From assembly GCF_009730915.1 (NCBI RefSeq), contig NC_052481.1:248001-312000 (forward strand): a stretch of 64,000 nucleotides of DNA. Reading direction: 5' to 3'. The stretch is from Dioscorea cayenensis subsp. rotundata. Its lineage: Eukaryota; Streptophyta; Magnoliopsida; Dioscoreales; Dioscoreaceae. Below, in pieces: positions 61,857-64,000 of this stretch. Each line of letters opens with the position of its first letter. The stretch's first letter is position 1. The translations under genes and the position numbers were made by a program. The notes beneath the pieces were generated by a model, which was not told the origin of the DNA, did no database searches, and saw only the letters and a program-made list of their open reading frames with translations.

Positions 61857-62680
61857 TTGATGACAAGTATGATAAGACAAAAAAAAAATATTTTTAATTT
61901 GTTTTTCTTGAGTAAATGAGCTCAACTCTCAATTTAAATACACAAGATTAACACATATTAGTTAAAATATTAATTTCCCATATGTGTTTCTATTTGTTTA
62001 GTTTTATTCGTTAAAAAAAATAATTTATTATTAAATGGCCGAATAAATATTTTTTTATAAATAATTTTAAATCTTTGTGATTCATATGGAAGTCTAACTC
62101 AAAGGCAAAATTATTTTCAAATAAAGTGAAATTAAAATTTTCATAGAATGAGAATTAATGGGAAGATTCTTTTCCCCTTCTAGACTTTATGCCGCACATG
62201 CATGTATGAGTCTTTGTCTATTTTCTATTTTTGTTTTTAATGTATTATAACAATAATGATGACAAGATAGATAGTTGTGATGACATTTGCAACAGATAAG
62301 CTAATTAATTCCATTGCATGGAAAGATGCATGCATGTGTGAGTACCATGGTTTTCCCAATGTGAAAAATATGTGCCTTTCTAACTCCCCCAAAACAAAAT
62401 TAATAATAACAACGTGACTACTCAGCCAGATTCCTAGTTCCTTAAAATAGTTTAATGACAACAAAATTAATATCATCATCATCATTATTATTATTATTAT
62501 TATTATTATTTGTACTTTGTGAAAAATGAATACACCTCGTTTTTCCCACATTCGGTCTGATCTTTTCTCTCTCTTCAACAAGAGGATCTCTTGAAACAAC
62601 GCTCTAGAATTACTTGGCTTAAAGAGGGGTGATGTCAAACACAAAAATTTTTCCATCTACAAGCTAATGGCAGGGAAAAA
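59416..62680. other. AT-rich spacer
   Basis: Contains (TA)n at about 61362-61380 and 61818-61845 and (ATT)n at 62485-62510. No gene or element recognised. Confidence 0.5.
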
Positions 62681-62689
62681 TAAAAACTT

Positions 62690-64000
62690 TATTCGAGAAT
62701 CGTAGTAATGGGGTTTGGATCGAAGGTAATAAAGAAATCGGGAAAGTCTTCACGATCACTTCAAAACAACGCTTTGGTACCCCGATCTCACATCGTTTTC
62801 TTCTCGACTTGGCACCATCTCTTCGATTTCAAAGATAGAGTTGATCTAACCTCGTTAGACCTTCCTTCTCTCTCGAAGAAATAAAAGCGTGTTTGATCTC
62901 AACACTGACAAGGCTCCAGGTCCAGATGGTTTCCCAATGTTCTTTTTTCAAAAACATTGGAGTCTTATCCAAAGTGATTTTCTCTTTAAAAATATGTAGC
63001 GATTTTTATGATGGTTCCATCAACTCGAACGACTCAATTGGATTCACATTGCTCTTATAGCTAAAAACAAATTCTCCCTCCGAGGTCACTCGAATTCCGA
63101 CTCCATCGGTCTCATCAATTCAACTTGTAAAATTATATCCAAAAATTCTCGCCTCTAGATTGAGTCATTGGTTCATTAGTTGATAATTCTCAATCCGGTT
63201 TCATTAAGGAGTAGATGTATCATGCAGACAGATATTGTTGCTCGCCCGTGAGTGATTTTTAATCTTCAAAAAGAAAAATTCTTGGCTATGCTTTTAAAGT
63301 TGATTTTTGCTAAAGCCTTTGATTCTTTAGACTGAATTTTCTTCTTGAAATTCTAGAAGCTAGGGGTTTTTGGCAACCTGGATCTCATGGATACAAATCA
63401 TTCTAAAAAGCTGCTAAAACTCAAATTCTCATGCAGTCGGTACTACTCGGGGGTTATATTACGGCTGCAAAGAGGTCCGAGACAAGGTGATCCTCTTTCA
63501 CCCCTTCTCTTTTGCCTTAGCGTACGATGCACTTTAGTGCCATGTTCTATCACGCAATTAATTCTAAAGTTCGATTGGGGTACAGCTTGATCAATCTAAC
63601 AGCATTTGCCACTTACAATATGCTGATGACCTTATCATTTTCTCTGCTGGTGGTCATGAAGATCTTAAGTATTAAATTAATCCTTTACCTCTTTGAAGCG
63701 CTCCGGTCTTTCAATTAATTACTCAAAAAGTGCCTATATTCCACTAATTTTGGTTACCAACCAACTTCCTCCTCGCAAGAATACTTAATTGCAGCGAGAT
63801 TGTCTACCGATTACATACTTGGGGACTCCCTTTCTACGGTAGGCGACCCAAAAGAGCCCGACCCGGACAAAGAGTTGATAGAATCGTCGTTATAGACTCA
63901 CATCCTCGAAAGGCGATTTACCTTTCTTTTGGGCTGGTGCGTTTAACTCTTATCAACTACGTGTTATCTTCCATACACGTCATCTGGATGTCGGGTCTTC
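62690..64000 (+). mobile_element. LINE (non-LTR retrotransposon) reverse transcriptase region, degenerate, runs off window
   Basis: The plus strand encodes, in shifting frames, [67 protein letters not shown] (about 63480-63511) and the catalytic box QYADDLIIFSAGGHEDL (YADD at 63619-63630). These are the ordered blocks of a plant L1-type reverse transcriptase. Many indels and stops break the frame. The 5' part (endonuclease) is absent or unrecognisable before about 62690, consistent with 5' truncation. The 3' part lies beyond the window. Confidence 0.9.

Overview
This is a plant nuclear window: AT-rich, intron-containing genes with GT-AG splicing, separated by many plant-type transposable elements. 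It carries a granule-bound starch synthase gene, a plant SR splicing factor, a PAM2/RRM CID-type protein, a START-domain protein and an inserted fragment of chloroplast DNA, so the host is a flowering plant. Nothing in the sequence fixes the species. A low-GC monocot such as a yam relative is only a guess.

Layout. 1-3531 (+) is the 3' part of a START-domain gene. 4815-7883 (-) is a complete 13-coding-exon GBSSI (waxy) gene with a 5'UTR intron and a G-box-rich promoter, convergent with the START gene. 9.4-12.2 kb holds a MITE, a nuclear plastid insertion of petD and a 714-bp hAT element. 12.0-13.2 kb is a ~600-bp tandem duplication covering the hAT 3' end and the tail of the next gene, ribosomal protein P1 (13186-13801, -). 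14-18.9 kb is AT-rich with SINEs and a MULE-type MITE. 20278-24074 (+) encodes an SF2/SR34-like splicing factor and 26933-30906 (+) a CID-like RNA-binding protein. 32367-37595 is a complete but coding-wrecked Ty1/Copia element on the minus strand with 146-bp LTRs, iMet primer site and 5-bp target duplication. 38-46 kb holds a fold-back element, a CACTA-type terminal repeat array, a truncated Dof gene, an orphan ILR1-like exon and a satellite that runs into a 1000-N gap (46373-47372). 49-56 kb has an LTR-like block, a PIF/Harbinger element, a SINE with a 13-bp target duplication and another TIR element. 56934-58388 (+) is an intronless MYC-type bHLH gene with a broken frame. The window ends inside a LINE (from about 62.7 kb).

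The genes do not form one pathway; this is ordinary plant gene order. The strongest cross-cutting observation concerns sequence quality. Several otherwise conserved genes are each broken by a single missing base in a mononucleotide run (P1, CID-like, bHLH), and the two copies of the 600-bp duplication differ mainly by run length. This looks like uncorrected long-read consensus error, so the apparent pseudogenes should not be taken at face value. The most biologically interesting items are the petD insertion with a fold-back junction, the CACTA subterminal array, the Dof and ILR1-like gene fragments, and a GC-AG intron in GBSSI. I found no clearly novel multi-gene system.
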